Shown: positions 26,341 to 35,733, counted from the stretch's first letter. The stretch is 64,000 bases of DNA from an uncultured Pelagibacteraceae bacterium (GCA_902551985.1 CACDFI010000004.1:80512-144511), one strand, 5' to 3'. The notes: generated from the sequence alone by a model not told the origin. Numbers and translations: made by a program.

Positions 26341-28914
26341 ATGGAGTTTAAAAAAATCCAATTAAATGGCTTTAAGTCATTCGCTGAAAAAACAAATTTT
26401 CTAATCGAAAAAGGACTAACTGGCATTGTCGGGCCTAACGGTTGTGGTAAATCAAACATTGTTGAGTCTCTTAGATGGTGCATGGGAGAAACTTCAGCCA
26501 AAAGTATGAGAGGTTCAGGAATGGAAGATGTTATATTTTCAGGTACATCAAATAAACCATCAAAAAATATTGCTGAAGTAGTTTTAAGTTTAAATAATGA
26601 AAATAAAGACGGTCCACATCAATATAATGATTTGGATGAAATAGAAATTCGGAGAAAAATTGAAAAAGATAAAGGATCTAAATTTTACATAAACAATAAA
26701 GAAGTTAGAGCAAAAGATGCTCAAATGTTTTTTGCAGATCTATCCACTGGAGCTCATTCACCGTCATTAATAAGTCAAGGAAGGATAGGAGCATTAGTTA
26801 CTGCAAAACCATCTGACAGAAGGGCTATACTTGAAGAGGCTGCTGGAATAGCAGGACTTCATGTAAGAAGACATGAGGCTGAAATCAGATTAGGAGCAGC
26901 AGAAAATAATTTGAAAAGAGCAGACGAACTCAGAAGGCAACAAGAAAAACAATTAGCAAATTTGGAGAAACAAGCTGAAGAAGCTGCAAAATATAAATTA
27001 ATTTCTGAGGAAATTAAAAAAGTAGAGGCAGGTCTTTATTATTTAAGACTTATAGAAATAGATAAAGAAATTAGTTTGGAAAATGAAATTAACAATGAAG
27101 CAGATGGAAAAGTTGAGGAATTTAATAAAAAAATTAATGAGCTAGAAAATAAAATTAAAAGTGAACTTGAGAGGGTAGAACCTATAAGACAAAAAAATAT
27201 AGAAAATTTGTCTAAAATTCAAAGATTAAATCTTGAGCTTAAGGCTTTAGATGAAGAAAGCACAAGAATTAACGAGGAAATAGATACAATAAAAAGTTCT
27301 ATAAAAGTTATTGATGAGGATATTGATAGAGAAAAAAGTATTGTAATTGACGCAAATTCAAATGAAAAAAGATTAAAAGAAGAAAGAAGCATACTAACTG
27401 ATACAGATTCTAAATATTATGAGACAGAAAAACTCTCAAATCAAGACTTGGATACCTCTAGATCAAAACTAATAAATGAACAAGAAAAGATGGATGCATT
27501 GTTTGATAGTTTCAGTGTTGAGACATTGCAGAAAAATAATGAGATTATCAATAATATCAAACACCAAATTGAGGAAGTTAAAAGATTAATTTCTGAAAAT
27601 AGAAATCATCAAACAATTAAAATTTTGGATGAGTGTATTGTTAATTTATCATACTTGGCTATTAAAGTTAAAGATTTTGAGAATAACGATACAGCGTCAA
27701 CTTTAACAACGAAGAGTGAACAAATTAAAAAATTGCAAGACGACTATGCAGAAACTTATAGTAAAAATCAAAGTATAAAAAATGAATCAGTTAAAAGAAA
27801 AGAAAGAATAAGTATCATCGATCAAGAATTTGAGAGTTGGCAAAACCTTTTAACCAATTCAGAAAAAATGGTAAATGAGTTAAATGCTAGAAAAAATAAA
27901 CTTAGTGAAAAATTAAACGATCTTGAAAAGCAACCTCAAGCTCAAGCTGAAAAAAAAGGAAAGATTTCAGAGAACTTAAGAATTTCAGAAAATGAAAAAA
28001 ATGAGAACGAGATACTGGTTGAAAAAATTGATAATAACATAGCAGAAATTAGAAGTCAGCTTAATGATACTAAAGAAAGTTCGATCGAAATCAGAGAAAA
28101 AAAGGCAAGTTCAGGTGCTACAATTGATGGTTTAAATAAAAGGAGAAAAGATCTCTTGGAAAGAATTATGACTGAATTAAATGTAGAAGAAGAAAATATA
28201 TTTAATTATTCAAATTTAGAAAAAGGAAGTGAGTTTCCAGATCTAGTTACTCAAGAGGAACTATTAGACGAAAAAAAGAGAGAACGAGAAAAATTAGGAT
28301 CCGTGAACTTAAGAGCAGACGATGAAACTGAAAAATATAAAACCGAAATTAAAAAGATGGAGCAAGACAGACAGGATCTTGTTACAGCAATATTAAAATT
28401 AAAAGAGAGTATAACAGAACTAAACCAAAAAGGTCGAGAAAGACTTTTAGATGCATTCGAAAGAGTAAATAGGAAATTTAATGAGGTCTATACAAAATTA
28501 TTTAATGGAGGTAGTGCTAAATTAGAATTGGTAGACTCAGATGATCCACTAGATGCCGGTTTAGAAATGTTGGTAAGTCCACCTGGAAAAAGACTTCAAT
28601 CTATTACTTTGCTTTCTGGAGGTGAACAGGCTTTAACAGCATTATCTCTAATATTTGCTGTGTTTTTAACCAACCCCTCGCCTATATGCGTTTTAGATGA
28701 GGTAGATGCTCCACTTGATGATGCAAACGTTACACGATTTTGTAATCTTTTAAATGAGCTAACAAAAATTACTTCTACCAGATTTATAATAGTAACACAC
28801 CACGCGCTAACTATGTCAAAAATGGACAGATTATATGGTGTTACAATGCCTGAGAAAGGGATAAGTCAGCTAGTTGCTGTTGACCTTCAAAAAGCTGAAA
28901 GCATGGTAGCTTAG
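26341..28914 (+). CDS. smc: Chromosome segregation protein SMC, short form without recognisable hinge
   Basis: The 857-residue protein has both ATPase half-heads: Walker A GPNGCGKSN at 31-39, the QGRIG segment, and near the end LLSGGEQALTALSL (about 757-770) and Walker B CVLDEVDAPLDD (about 783-794). Between them are two long charged coiled-coil stretches. Bacterial SMCs usually have 1,100 to 1,200 residues with a glycine-rich globular hinge in the middle; here the middle (about 370-460) shows no glycine-rich hinge pattern. The frame is uninterrupted, so this is not a broken gene. It would organise and segregate the chromosome; how it dimerises is open. Confidence 0.93.
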   Translation: MEFKKIQLNGFKSFAEKTNFLIEKGLTGIVGPNGCGKSNIVESLRWCMGETSAKSMRGSGMEDVIFSGTSNKPSKNIAEVVLSLNNENKDGPHQYNDLDEIEIRRKIEKDKGSKFYINNKEVRAKDAQMFFADLSTGAHSPSLISQGRIGALVTAKPSDRRAILEEAAGIAGLHVRRHEAEIRLGAAENNLKRADELRRQQEKQLANLEKQAEEAAKYKLISEEIKKVEAGLYYLRLIEIDKEISLENEINNEADGKVEEFNKKINELENKIKSELERVEPIRQKNIENLSKIQRLNLELKALDEESTRINEEIDTIKSSIKVIDEDIDREKSIVIDANSNEKRLKEERSILTDTDSKYYETEKLSNQDLDTSRSKLINEQEKMDALFDSFSVETLQKNNEIINNIKHQIEEVKRLISENRNHQTIKILDECIVNLSYLAIKVKDFENNDTASTLTTKSEQIKKLQDDYAETYSKNQSIKNESVKRKERISIIDQEFESWQNLLTNSEKMVNELNARKNKLSEKLNDLEKQPQAQAEKKGKISENLRISENEKNENEILVEKIDNNIAEIRSQLNDTKESSIEIREKKASSGATIDGLNKRRKDLLERIMTELNVEEENIFNYSNLEKGSEFPDLVTQEELLDEKKREREKLGSVNLRADDETEKYKTEIKKMEQDRQDLVTAILKLKESITELNQKGRERLLDAFERVNRKFNEVYTKLFNGGSAKLELVDSDDPLDAGLEMLVSPPGKRLQSITLLSGGEQALTALSLIFAVFLTNPSPICVLDEVDAPLDDANVTRFCNLLNELTKITSTRFIIVTHHALTMSKMDRLYGVTMPEKGISQLVAVDLQKAESMVA

Positions 28915-28918
28915 GCTG

Positions 28919-29197
28919 ATGGAAGAAGAGGATTTTAAAACTCGCCTTAAAAGTGCAAAAATTAGAGCAAAATCAAAATATTCTGAAAATAAAGAGACAT
29001 CGACATCAGGAATGGGGCATGCTTTCAAGATGAGCACAGAATTAGTTGCTGCAGTAGCTGTTGGGACAATTATTGGGTTTATTTTAGACAATTGGTTTGG
29101 TACTAAACCTTGGTTAATTTTAATATTTTTTTTTGTAGGAGTAATTGCAGGAATTATGAATGTGATTAAATCAGCAAGAAAAATGCAGAAAAAGTAA
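28919..29197 (+). CDS. atpI: ATP synthase accessory protein AtpI/AtpZ
   Basis: The 92-residue protein has a charged N-terminus and two membrane helices (STELVAAVAVGTIIGFILDNWF and PWLILIFFFVGVIAGIMNVI). The GFILDNWFGTKPW loop is characteristic of AtpI/AtpZ, which help assemble the c-ring or act with magnesium at the complex. It opens the F0 gene run and follows smc by only 4 bases, suggesting readthrough from smc. Confidence 0.9.
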   Translation: MEEEDFKTRLKSAKIRAKSKYSENKETSTSGMGHAFKMSTELVAAVAVGTIIGFILDNWFGTKPWLILIFFFVGVIAGIMNVIKSARKMQKK

Positions 29198-29206
29198 AAA
29201 AATAAT

Positions 29207-29941
29207 ATGGCATCAAACCCAATGTACCAATTCAATGTTTATAGAATTGGTCCAGAAATAAAACTAGGTTCAGTTGATATTTCCTTTACTAACGCGAGCT
29301 TATTTATGGTTATTAGCTCACTAGCAATTTTAATAATTTTCAATTTAGGGGCAAAGAAAAAAACTTTAATACCTGATAAATTACAATTACTCTCAGAACT
29401 AAGTTATTCCTTTGTGGCCAAAATGATTAGTGATACTGCTGGATCGAAAGCAAAGCCTTACTTTTCTTTTATATTTTCACTATTCATGTTTGTACTTTTT
29501 TGTAACATGTTCGGGATGATACCTTATGCATTTACAGTCACCAGCCATATTATTGTAACATTTGTTTTAGCAGCGTTTATTTTTGTTGGAGTCACAATTA
29601 TTGGCTTCATGAAACATGGATTAGGATATTTAAAATTATTTGTTCCTAGTGGAGTTCCAATGGTATTGCTTCCATTAATAGTTGTTATTGAAATTATCTC
29701 ATATTTAAGTAGGCCGATTAGTTTATCGGTAAGACTATTTGCAAATATGATGGCAGGTCACACAATGATGAAGGTATTTGGTGGCTTTGTTATAAGCTTA
29801 GGAATTGTTGGTGGATGGCTTCCACTAAGTTTTTCGGTTGCACTTACTGGTTTGGAGATATTAGTTGCTTTTCTTCAAGCATATGTATTTGCAATTTTAA
29901 CATGCATTTATTTAAATGATGCATTAAATCTACACCATTAA
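29207..29941 (+). CDS. atpB: ATP synthase F0 subunit a
   Basis: Subunit a forms the half-channels that conduct protons across the c-ring. The 244-residue protein has about five to six membrane helices, with the essential arginine in ISLSVRLFANMMAGH and a C-terminal LQAYVFAILTCIYLNDAL helix. Length is standard. It follows atpI by 9 bases. Confidence 0.97.
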   Translation: MASNPMYQFNVYRIGPEIKLGSVDISFTNASLFMVISSLAILIIFNLGAKKKTLIPDKLQLLSELSYSFVAKMISDTAGSKAKPYFSFIFSLFMFVLFCNMFGMIPYAFTVTSHIIVTFVLAAFIFVGVTIIGFMKHGLGYLKLFVPSGVPMVLLPLIVVIEIISYLSRPISLSVRLFANMMAGHTMMKVFGGFVISLGIVGGWLPLSFSVALTGLEILVAFLQAYVFAILTCIYLNDALNLHH

Positions 29942-29947
29942 TAAAAA

Positions 29948-29954
29948 AAGGAGG
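29948..29954 (+). promoter_or_regulatory. atpE: Strong Shine-Dalgarno site of atpE
   Basis: AAGGAGG precedes the atpE ATG (29959) by four bases. Full matches to the anti-SD sequence are rare elsewhere in this window, so the site is likely to raise translation of the c subunit, which is needed in about ten or more copies per complex. The preceding gene ends at 29941, leaving this site in a 17-base spacer. Confidence 0.8.
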
Positions 29955-29958
29955 AAAA

Positions 29959-30186
29959 ATGGAATTAGAAGCAGCAAAAATGATAGGAGCAGGTTTAGCA
30001 GCTATTGCACTCGCAGGTGCAGGAGTTGGTATTGGAATTATCTTTGGTAATTACTTATCTGGTGCTATGAGAAATCCATCTGCAGCTCAAAAACAATTCC
30101 CTAATTTATTATTAGGATTTGCTTTAGCTGAAGCTACAGGATTATTTGGACTAGTAGTTGCGTTGATTATTTTATTTGCATTTTAG
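29959..30186 (+). CDS. atpE: ATP synthase F0 subunit c
   Basis: The 75-residue hairpin has two membrane helices joined by the polar loop AMRNPSAAQKQ. The ion-binding carboxylate is the glutamate in FALAEATGLFGL. The first helix has no glutamine at the position used by sodium-binding rings (GVGIGIIFG), which points to proton coupling. The glycine-rich first helix allows tight ring packing. Confidence 0.98.
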   Translation: MELEAAKMIGAGLAAIALAGAGVGIGIIFGNYLSGAMRNPSAAQKQFPNLLLGFALAEATGLFGLVVALIILFAF

Positions 30187-30189
30187 TTA

Positions 30190-30780
30190 ATGTTGAAAAA
30201 AATAATTATTTTAGTATTCGTCACATGCTTTGCATGTTTTAATACAGTATTTGCTGCTGAAAGTGGTGGTATGCCTCAACTCAATCCAGAGTTTTGGATA
30301 TCTCAAATATTCTGGCTTATCATCACATTTGGAATACTTTTTATTGTTCTAACTAAAGTTATATTGCCGAAAATCAGCGATAACCTAGAGACTAGAAAAT
30401 CCCAAATACTAGAAAATATTGAGACTGCCGATAAACAAAAGGAAGAAAGTCAGAAAAAAATTGATGAATATGAAAAGATTATTTTAGAAAGTAAAATTAA
30501 AGCCAAGAATTATTTTAATGATGCTAGAGAAAAAATATTAGAAGATATTAATAAAAAGAGAGCTGCATTAGAAAAAGATCTTGATGAAGAAATTAGTAAC
30601 ACAGAAAATGAACTTTTTGAATTTAAGGAAAGCTCTGGAGATAAGGTTACTAAAATAGCAGCTGAAACATCAGCAGAGTTGATAAAAGAACTGATTGGTG
30701 AGGGTGTGAATAGCAGCAGCATAGCAGCAATAGTAGAAGATCAAGCAAAAATGAATAAAGAGAGAAAAGATGTCATTTGA
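30190..30780 (+). CDS. ATP synthase F0 subunit b' (AtpF2/AtpG type)
   Basis: This 196-residue stator protein has a signal-like first hydrophobic segment (IIILVFVTCFACFNTVFA), a second membrane helix (FWISQIFWLIITFGILFIVL) and a long charged helix. The MPQLNPEFWISQIFWL start of the mature part is typical of b' rather than b. Separate b and b' genes are normal in alphaproteobacteria and phototrophs. It overlaps atpF by 11 bases. Confidence 0.93.
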   Translation: MLKKIIILVFVTCFACFNTVFAAESGGMPQLNPEFWISQIFWLIITFGILFIVLTKVILPKISDNLETRKSQILENIETADKQKEESQKKIDEYEKIILESKIKAKNYFNDAREKILEDINKKRAALEKDLDEEISNTENELFEFKESSGDKVTKIAAETSAELIKELIGEGVNSSSIAAIVEDQAKMNKERKDVI

Positions 30781-31267
30781 CGCAACATTTTGGGTAGCTA
30801 TATCTTTTTTTATATTTGTTGGCCTGTTGGTATATTTTAAAATTCCACAGAATATCAATAGCCTCCTAACTAAAATGATAGGAGATATAAAAAAAGAAAT
30901 TGACGAAAGTGAAAAATTAAGAATTGAATCAAAAAAACTCTTAGATGAAGCTCAGGCCAAACTTAACTCGGTCGAAGCAGAGTCTAAAAAAATACTAGAT
31001 CAGGCTAAAACTGAGTCTGAGCAACTTGTATTAAGTATGAATGAAAAATTTCACAAAAGTTCCGAAATAAAGAAAAATTTAACTCAAACTAAAATAAATC
31101 AGATGAAAGAGTCGGCAATCAAAGAAATCAAAGATAGATCAATTAAAATTGCACTTAAATCCGTGAAAAAGATTATGACTACAACAGTTGATAAGTCTAA
31201 ATTGGATAATCTTTTTGAAAAAAATCTTGAAGAAGCAAAGTCTGAATTAAAAAAAATTAATTCATAA
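30770..31267 (+). CDS. atpF: ATP synthase F0 subunit b
   Basis: The 165-residue protein has one N-terminal membrane helix (FWVAISFFIFVGLLVYF) and a long charged alpha-helix forming the peripheral stalk with b'. It is the last F0 gene here; the F1 genes are not in the window, as expected for alphaproteobacteria where F0 and F1 operons are apart. The carotenoid operon begins 44 bases later on the same strand. Confidence 0.94.
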   Translation: MSFDATFWVAISFFIFVGLLVYFKIPQNINSLLTKMIGDIKKEIDESEKLRIESKKLLDEAQAKLNSVEAESKKILDQAKTESEQLVLSMNEKFHKSSEIKKNLTQTKINQMKESAIKEIKDRSIKIALKSVKKIMTTTVDKSKLDNLFEKNLEEAKSELKKINS

Positions 31268-31277
31268 CTTAATTACG

Positions 31278-31304
31278 TTACATTTACTCAAAATAATATA
31301 AAAT
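31278..31304 (+). promoter_or_regulatory. Possible promoter of the crtI-crtB-crtY-blh run
   Basis: The 44-base spacer between atpF and crtI contains TTACAT at 31278-31283 and TAAAAT at 31299-31304, 15 bases apart, inside a TATAAAAT stretch. The match is weak and spacing short, so it is only a candidate. It would give a leader of a few bases. Readthrough from the ATP synthase genes is equally possible. Confidence 0.25.
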
Positions 31305-31311
31305 CTGTATT

Positions 31312-32769
31312 ATGAATTCGATAGTAATTGGATCAGGTTTTGGAGGTATAGCCGCAGCCTTGAGATTAAAAGCAAAAGGTCATAAAGTAACTCTTATCGA
31401 AAAACATAAAGATTTAGGTGGAAGAGCAAGAGTTTTTAGAAAAAATGGATTTACGTTTGATGGTGGTCCAACTGTTATAACAGCACCTTATTTGATTGAT
31501 GAATTATTCCAGCTTTTTAATAAAAACTCAAAAGATTATTTAGAAATTAGATCTCTCAAAATCTGGTATCAATTTGTTTTTGAGGATGGTTTCAAATTTA
31601 ACTACTCAGGTAATGAACAACAGATGATTGATCAAATAAAAAAGATCAATGAAAAAGATGCTGAAGGTTATAAAAATTTAGTAAATTTTACAAAAAAAAT
31701 TTTTGATAAAGGATTTACTGAATTATCAGATGTACCATTTGATAAACCCTTTTTTATGTTAAAACAAATACCCTCTTTATTCAATCTAAAAAGTTATAAA
31801 TCTGTTTATGGTTTAGTTTCCTCTTACGTAGAAAATGAAAAATTAAGAAGATTACTTAGTATGCATCCGCTCTTGGTAGGTGGTAATCCTTTTACAACAA
31901 CATCAATATATGGATTAATTTTATATTTAGAAAAAAAATGGGGGATTCATTATTCAATGGGAGGTACTGGTCAGATAATAAATGGTATGGAACAACTAAT
32001 GAATGAAGAACATATAAAGATATTAAAAGGATGCGAAGTAAATAAAATTCTATCAAGAAAAAATATAATAACTGGTGTTGAACTAAGCAACGGGGATAAA
32101 ATAGAGACAGATAATGTCATTTGCAACGCTGATCCACCTGCAGTTTACTCAAAATTAGCAAATACAGATAATAGTAATTCTATCTTTAATTGGAAAATGA
32201 AAAGAATGGAATATTCAATGGGTTTGTTTGTGTATTACTTCGGAACTAAAAAAGTTTACGAAGATGTTGAACATCATACAATCAAATTTGGAGATAAATA
32301 CAAGGAACACTTGGATGATATTTTTAACAATAAAAAATTAAATGACGATATTAGTTACTATTTACATAGACCAACAGCTACTGACAAATCTATGGCGCCT
32401 GATAATCATGATTGTTTTTATGTGTTGGTGCCAGTTCCTAATAACCAATCTGGTATAGATTGGTCTATTGAGGGAGATAAAATGAAAAAATTAGTTATTA
32501 AAAAAATGGAAGAAAGTTTGCTGCCCAATCTAAGCGAAAATATTGTTGAGGATTTTTATTTAACTCCAGATTATTTTGAGAAAGAGTTAAATACAAAATA
32601 TGGCTCAGGTTTTTCTATTCAACCGAAATTTACCCAATCAGCTTATTTTAGATTCCATAATAAATCAGAGATTTTTGATGGTTTATATTTTGTTGGAGCA
32701 GGTACTCATCCTGGAGCAGGTGTACCAGGAGTACTATCTTCAGCAAAAGTCTTAGACAAAATTTTGTAA
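31312..32769 (+). CDS. crtI: Phytoene desaturase
   Basis: CrtI desaturates phytoene stepwise to lycopene with FAD. The 485-residue protein starts with the dinucleotide fold VIGSGFGGIAAALRLKAKGH, then EKHKDLGGRARVF and FTFDGGPTVI, and ends with the family signature YFVGAGTHPGAGVPGVLSSA. Its stop shares one base with the crtB start (TAATG). It is the first gene of a retinal synthesis run. Confidence 0.97.
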   Translation: MNSIVIGSGFGGIAAALRLKAKGHKVTLIEKHKDLGGRARVFRKNGFTFDGGPTVITAPYLIDELFQLFNKNSKDYLEIRSLKIWYQFVFEDGFKFNYSGNEQQMIDQIKKINEKDAEGYKNLVNFTKKIFDKGFTELSDVPFDKPFFMLKQIPSLFNLKSYKSVYGLVSSYVENEKLRRLLSMHPLLVGGNPFTTTSIYGLILYLEKKWGIHYSMGGTGQIINGMEQLMNEEHIKILKGCEVNKILSRKNIITGVELSNGDKIETDNVICNADPPAVYSKLANTDNSNSIFNWKMKRMEYSMGLFVYYFGTKKVYEDVEHHTIKFGDKYKEHLDDIFNNKKLNDDISYYLHRPTATDKSMAPDNHDCFYVLVPVPNNQSGIDWSIEGDKMKKLVIKKMEESLLPNLSENIVEDFYLTPDYFEKELNTKYGSGFSIQPKFTQSAYFRFHNKSEIFDGLYFVGAGTHPGAGVPGVLSSAKVLDKIL

Positions 32770-33620
32770 TGGAGAAAAAGAGTTTTCTATCAATATACGC
32801 AAAATCATTTTACTGGGCTGGTTTTTTTCTTCCAAAAGAAACTTATTTGAAATGCTCCAATTTATACGATTTTTGTAGAACTTTAGACAATATAGCAGAC
32901 GATGAAGGTACAATTGATGTTAAATTAAGAAGATTTTTAAACTTCAAAAATAATTTTATCAATAAAGAATTTCAAAATCCAATAATAAAAAATATGTGGG
33001 TATTAATGGATGAATATAATATTTCCACAAAAATTGTAGAAGATTTATTCGATGGTGTGGAGTCTGATATTCAAAATGAAATTAGATTAAATTCAAAAAA
33101 GGAGTTATTAATTTATTCATATAGAGTAGCAGGAACTGTTGGATTAATGATGGCAAAAATATTAAATGTCACTAGCTCTAATTCTCTTAAATCAGCTATA
33201 GATTTGGGAATAGCTATGCAACTAACAAATATTTCTAGAGATGTGATAGAGGACTCTAAAAATAAAAGATTTTATATAAAACATAATTTTGAAACCATAA
33301 AAGAAACATTGGCTACTGCAGATTTATTTTATGATAGTAGCTTTTCATCAATAAAAGATATTCCATTAACTCTTAGATTTTCAATCTTAGTTGCAAGAAG
33401 AGTTTATAGACAAATTGGAATAAATATTATTAAAAAACAAACTATTCAAAATTATAATAAATCAGGTAAAATTTTTGTTAATAAAAGTGGTAAGATATTA
33501 CAAACAATATTATCTATATTTGACCTAGTAAAACTATTATTGATTAAAAAACATAATCACCTTAGAGATGAGGAACATGAATTAATTAGTGAAGAAATAA
33601 ATTTAAATGAAAGATTTTGA
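32769..33620 (+). CDS. crtB: Phytoene synthase
   Basis: CrtB condenses two geranylgeranyl diphosphates to phytoene. The 283-residue protein has both aspartate-rich motifs of head-to-head prenyl synthases: CRTLDNIADDEG and NISRDVIEDSKNKRFYI, plus YRVAGTVGLMMA. It overlaps crtI by 1 base and crtY by 14 bases. No crtE (GGPP synthase) lies nearby, so its substrate comes from a gene outside the window. Confidence 0.96.
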   Translation: MEKKSFLSIYAKSFYWAGFFLPKETYLKCSNLYDFCRTLDNIADDEGTIDVKLRRFLNFKNNFINKEFQNPIIKNMWVLMDEYNISTKIVEDLFDGVESDIQNEIRLNSKKELLIYSYRVAGTVGLMMAKILNVTSSNSLKSAIDLGIAMQLTNISRDVIEDSKNKRFYIKHNFETIKETLATADLFYDSSFSSIKDIPLTLRFSILVARRVYRQIGINIIKKQTIQNYNKSGKIFVNKSGKILQTILSIFDLVKLLLIKKHNHLRDEEHELISEEINLNERF

Positions 33621-34680
33621 TTTTGTAATAATTGGTGGAGGTTGCGCAGGTTTATCTTTGGCATATGAATTAGAGACAAATAATAAGTTAAAAAAAAAAA
33701 CATTAGCTATTATTGAACCGAGAAATGAATACAAAAAAGATAAAACTTGGTCTTTTTGGAAGACATTCCCACATAATTTTGAAGATTGTGTAAAAAAAAA
33801 TTGGAAACATTTTTCAATAAATGTGCCAAAAAAAACAAAACATCTAGAGTGCAATAATTATCCATATCAAACTATTGATAGTGGGCTATTTTATGAGAAG
33901 ATAAACAATAGATTAAAAGAGAATAAAAATATTTCATTTCACAAAAATGATCAAAATATAAATTTTGATAACTCTTTAGTATTTAATAGTGTTCCAAATT
34001 TAAATAATCAAAATAATGGTCTATGGCAGCATTTTTGTGGGGTAGAAATAGAAACAAAAAAGGAATTTTTCGATGAAGAAATGATGAATCTAATGGATTT
34101 TGATTGTGAACAGAGAGGAAGTGTTCATTTTTTTTATACACTTCCATATTCAAAAAGGACAGCATTAGTTGAAACAACTTGGTTATCCGAAATGAATGAC
34201 GAATCCCAAAAAGATTATGATCAGCAAATTAAACAATATCTTGAGAATAACCTAAAAATAAAAAATTATAAGATTACTTACAAAGAAGTGGGTGCAATAC
34301 CTCTTTTTTACCCAATAATTGACCAAGTAAAAAATAAAATTAATATTGGCACAGCCGGTGGTATGACAAGATTAAGTACTGGTTATACTTTTCTAAATAT
34401 TCAAGAACAATGTAAATATATAAGTGAAAATATCGAAAACATTAGTAAATTGAAAAGATTTCAAATTAAAAAGAAATATCAATTTCTTGATGATGTTTTT
34501 TTAAAAGTTCTGAAAAATAATCCAAGCAAAATGCCTAATATTTTTTTTAGGATGTTTAATAATAAATCTAATACTGTTATAAAATTTTTGTCGAATAGAA
34601 GTAACTTTTTTGAAGATTTATCAATAATATTAAAAATGCCTAAATGGATTTTTATAAAAGCGCTTTTTCAAATTAAATGA
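33607..34680 (+). CDS. crtY: Lycopene beta-cyclase
   Basis: CrtY closes both ends of lycopene to give beta-carotene. The 357-residue protein starts FVIIGGGCAGLSLAYEL, has the cyclase segment DKTWSFW, and the later GAIPLFYP and GTAGGMTRLSTGYTF motifs common to bacterial CrtY. It overlaps crtB by 14 bases and blh by 4 bases, so the four genes appear translationally linked. Confidence 0.93.
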   Translation: MKDFDFVIIGGGCAGLSLAYELETNNKLKKKTLAIIEPRNEYKKDKTWSFWKTFPHNFEDCVKKNWKHFSINVPKKTKHLECNNYPYQTIDSGLFYEKINNRLKENKNISFHKNDQNINFDNSLVFNSVPNLNNQNNGLWQHFCGVEIETKKEFFDEEMMNLMDFDCEQRGSVHFFYTLPYSKRTALVETTWLSEMNDESQKDYDQQIKQYLENNLKIKNYKITYKEVGAIPLFYPIIDQVKNKINIGTAGGMTRLSTGYTFLNIQEQCKYISENIENISKLKRFQIKKKYQFLDDVFLKVLKNNPSKMPNIFFRMFNNKSNTVIKFLSNRSNFFEDLSIILKMPKWIFIKALFQIK

Positions 34681-35570
34681 TTAGAATAAATTTTTACCAC
34701 TCTTTAATTTTTTTTAATTTTTGTATATTTTTGTCAGGAATTGGTTATCTAAGAGAAGGTAGTTTCTTAATTATTTCTTTATTTTTAATTTTATCAATTG
34801 GAATATCACATGGTTCTCTTGATAATATTAAAGGTAAAAAACTGATTAAATATTTAGGATATAGATCAATGAGCATTTTTTATTTGAGTTATTTGCTTAT
34901 TGGTGCATTTACAATATTAATTTGGTTAATATTTCCAAAATCATTACTTTTCTTGTTTTTAATTATTGCTGCTTATCATTTTGGAAAAGAGGACTCTGAA
35001 TTTATCAATCAAAAGAAAAATTTTGAATTAATTTATTTTTTAAAAGGATCATTAATAATTACATCACCCTTATTTTTTCATAAAGAGGAAACACTCGCAA
35101 TTTTCGAGACATTAAATTTTAATATTTCAAATAATTTAATAATATCTGACGAGATATTACTCATTCTTATACTTTTATCTTTGCTCTCTGGAATTATTTT
35201 ATCATTTAAAAAAAATATTGAAGTTAAATTATTATTGTTAATGGATTATTTATCGATACTAATCCTAAATTATTTTCTTAATCCAATAATTGCTTTTACG
35301 ATTTACTTTTGCTTTTTACATTCCATTAGGCACTCGATTTCTTTGATTAGAGAATTAAATAAAAATTTAACTAAGGGATTACAAATATTCATCAAAAAAG
35401 CCTTTCCACTAACAATTTTGACAATTTTAGGATATGTTGTTTCAATATCTATTCTGAATAATTATAACGAATTTAACGAAACTATATATCAAGTAATTTT
35501 TATTGGATTGGCCTCATTAACTTTTCCACATATATTGCTCGAATATTTAATTGAAAAAAATGAGCAATAA
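34677..35570 (+). CDS. blh: Beta-carotene 15,15'-dioxygenase, Brp/Blh family
   Basis: Blh cleaves beta-carotene into two retinals, the chromophore of rhodopsins. The 297-residue integral membrane protein has about eight hydrophobic segments and the histidine motifs expected of the family: GISHGSLDN, AAYHFGKED and FLHSIRHSISL. It overlaps crtY by 4 bases. Its presence predicts a proteorhodopsin elsewhere in the genome, because none is encoded in this window. Confidence 0.94.
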   Translation: MIRINFYHSLIFFNFCIFLSGIGYLREGSFLIISLFLILSIGISHGSLDNIKGKKLIKYLGYRSMSIFYLSYLLIGAFTILIWLIFPKSLLFLFLIIAAYHFGKEDSEFINQKKNFELIYFLKGSLIITSPLFFHKEETLAIFETLNFNISNNLIISDEILLILILLSLLSGIILSFKKNIEVKLLLLMDYLSILILNYFLNPIIAFTIYFCFLHSIRHSISLIRELNKNLTKGLQIFIKKAFPLTILTILGYVVSISILNNYNEFNETIYQVIFIGLASLTFPHILLEYLIEKNEQ

Positions 35571-35733
35571 AAATATTAATTTAATCGGTTGGATATTATT
35601 CATTATTTCTGCGTTGGGTTTTATAATATCAAGTGTAGGAAGTTTTTGGGCTATGTTTGGGAGTCTTTTTTTTCTAATTGCATGTATTGTTTTTTTAATC
35701 CCATTTTTTCGAAAGGATGAAAGTGAAAAATAA
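35560..35733 (+). CDS. Small two-helix membrane protein between blh and ispH, 57 residues
   Basis: From ATG 35560 the protein is MSNKNINLIGW followed by two hydrophobic stretches (ILFIISALGFIISSVGSFWA and FGSLFFLIACIVFLIPFF) and a charged FRKDESEK end. It overlaps blh by 11 bases and ispH by 17 bases, which strongly suggests that it is translated as part of the run. I do not recognise the family. A role linked to the carotenoid/retinal membrane enzymes is possible only by position. Confidence 0.65.
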   Translation: MSNKNINLIGWILFIISALGFIISSVGSFWAMFGSLFFLIACIVFLIPFFRKDESEK

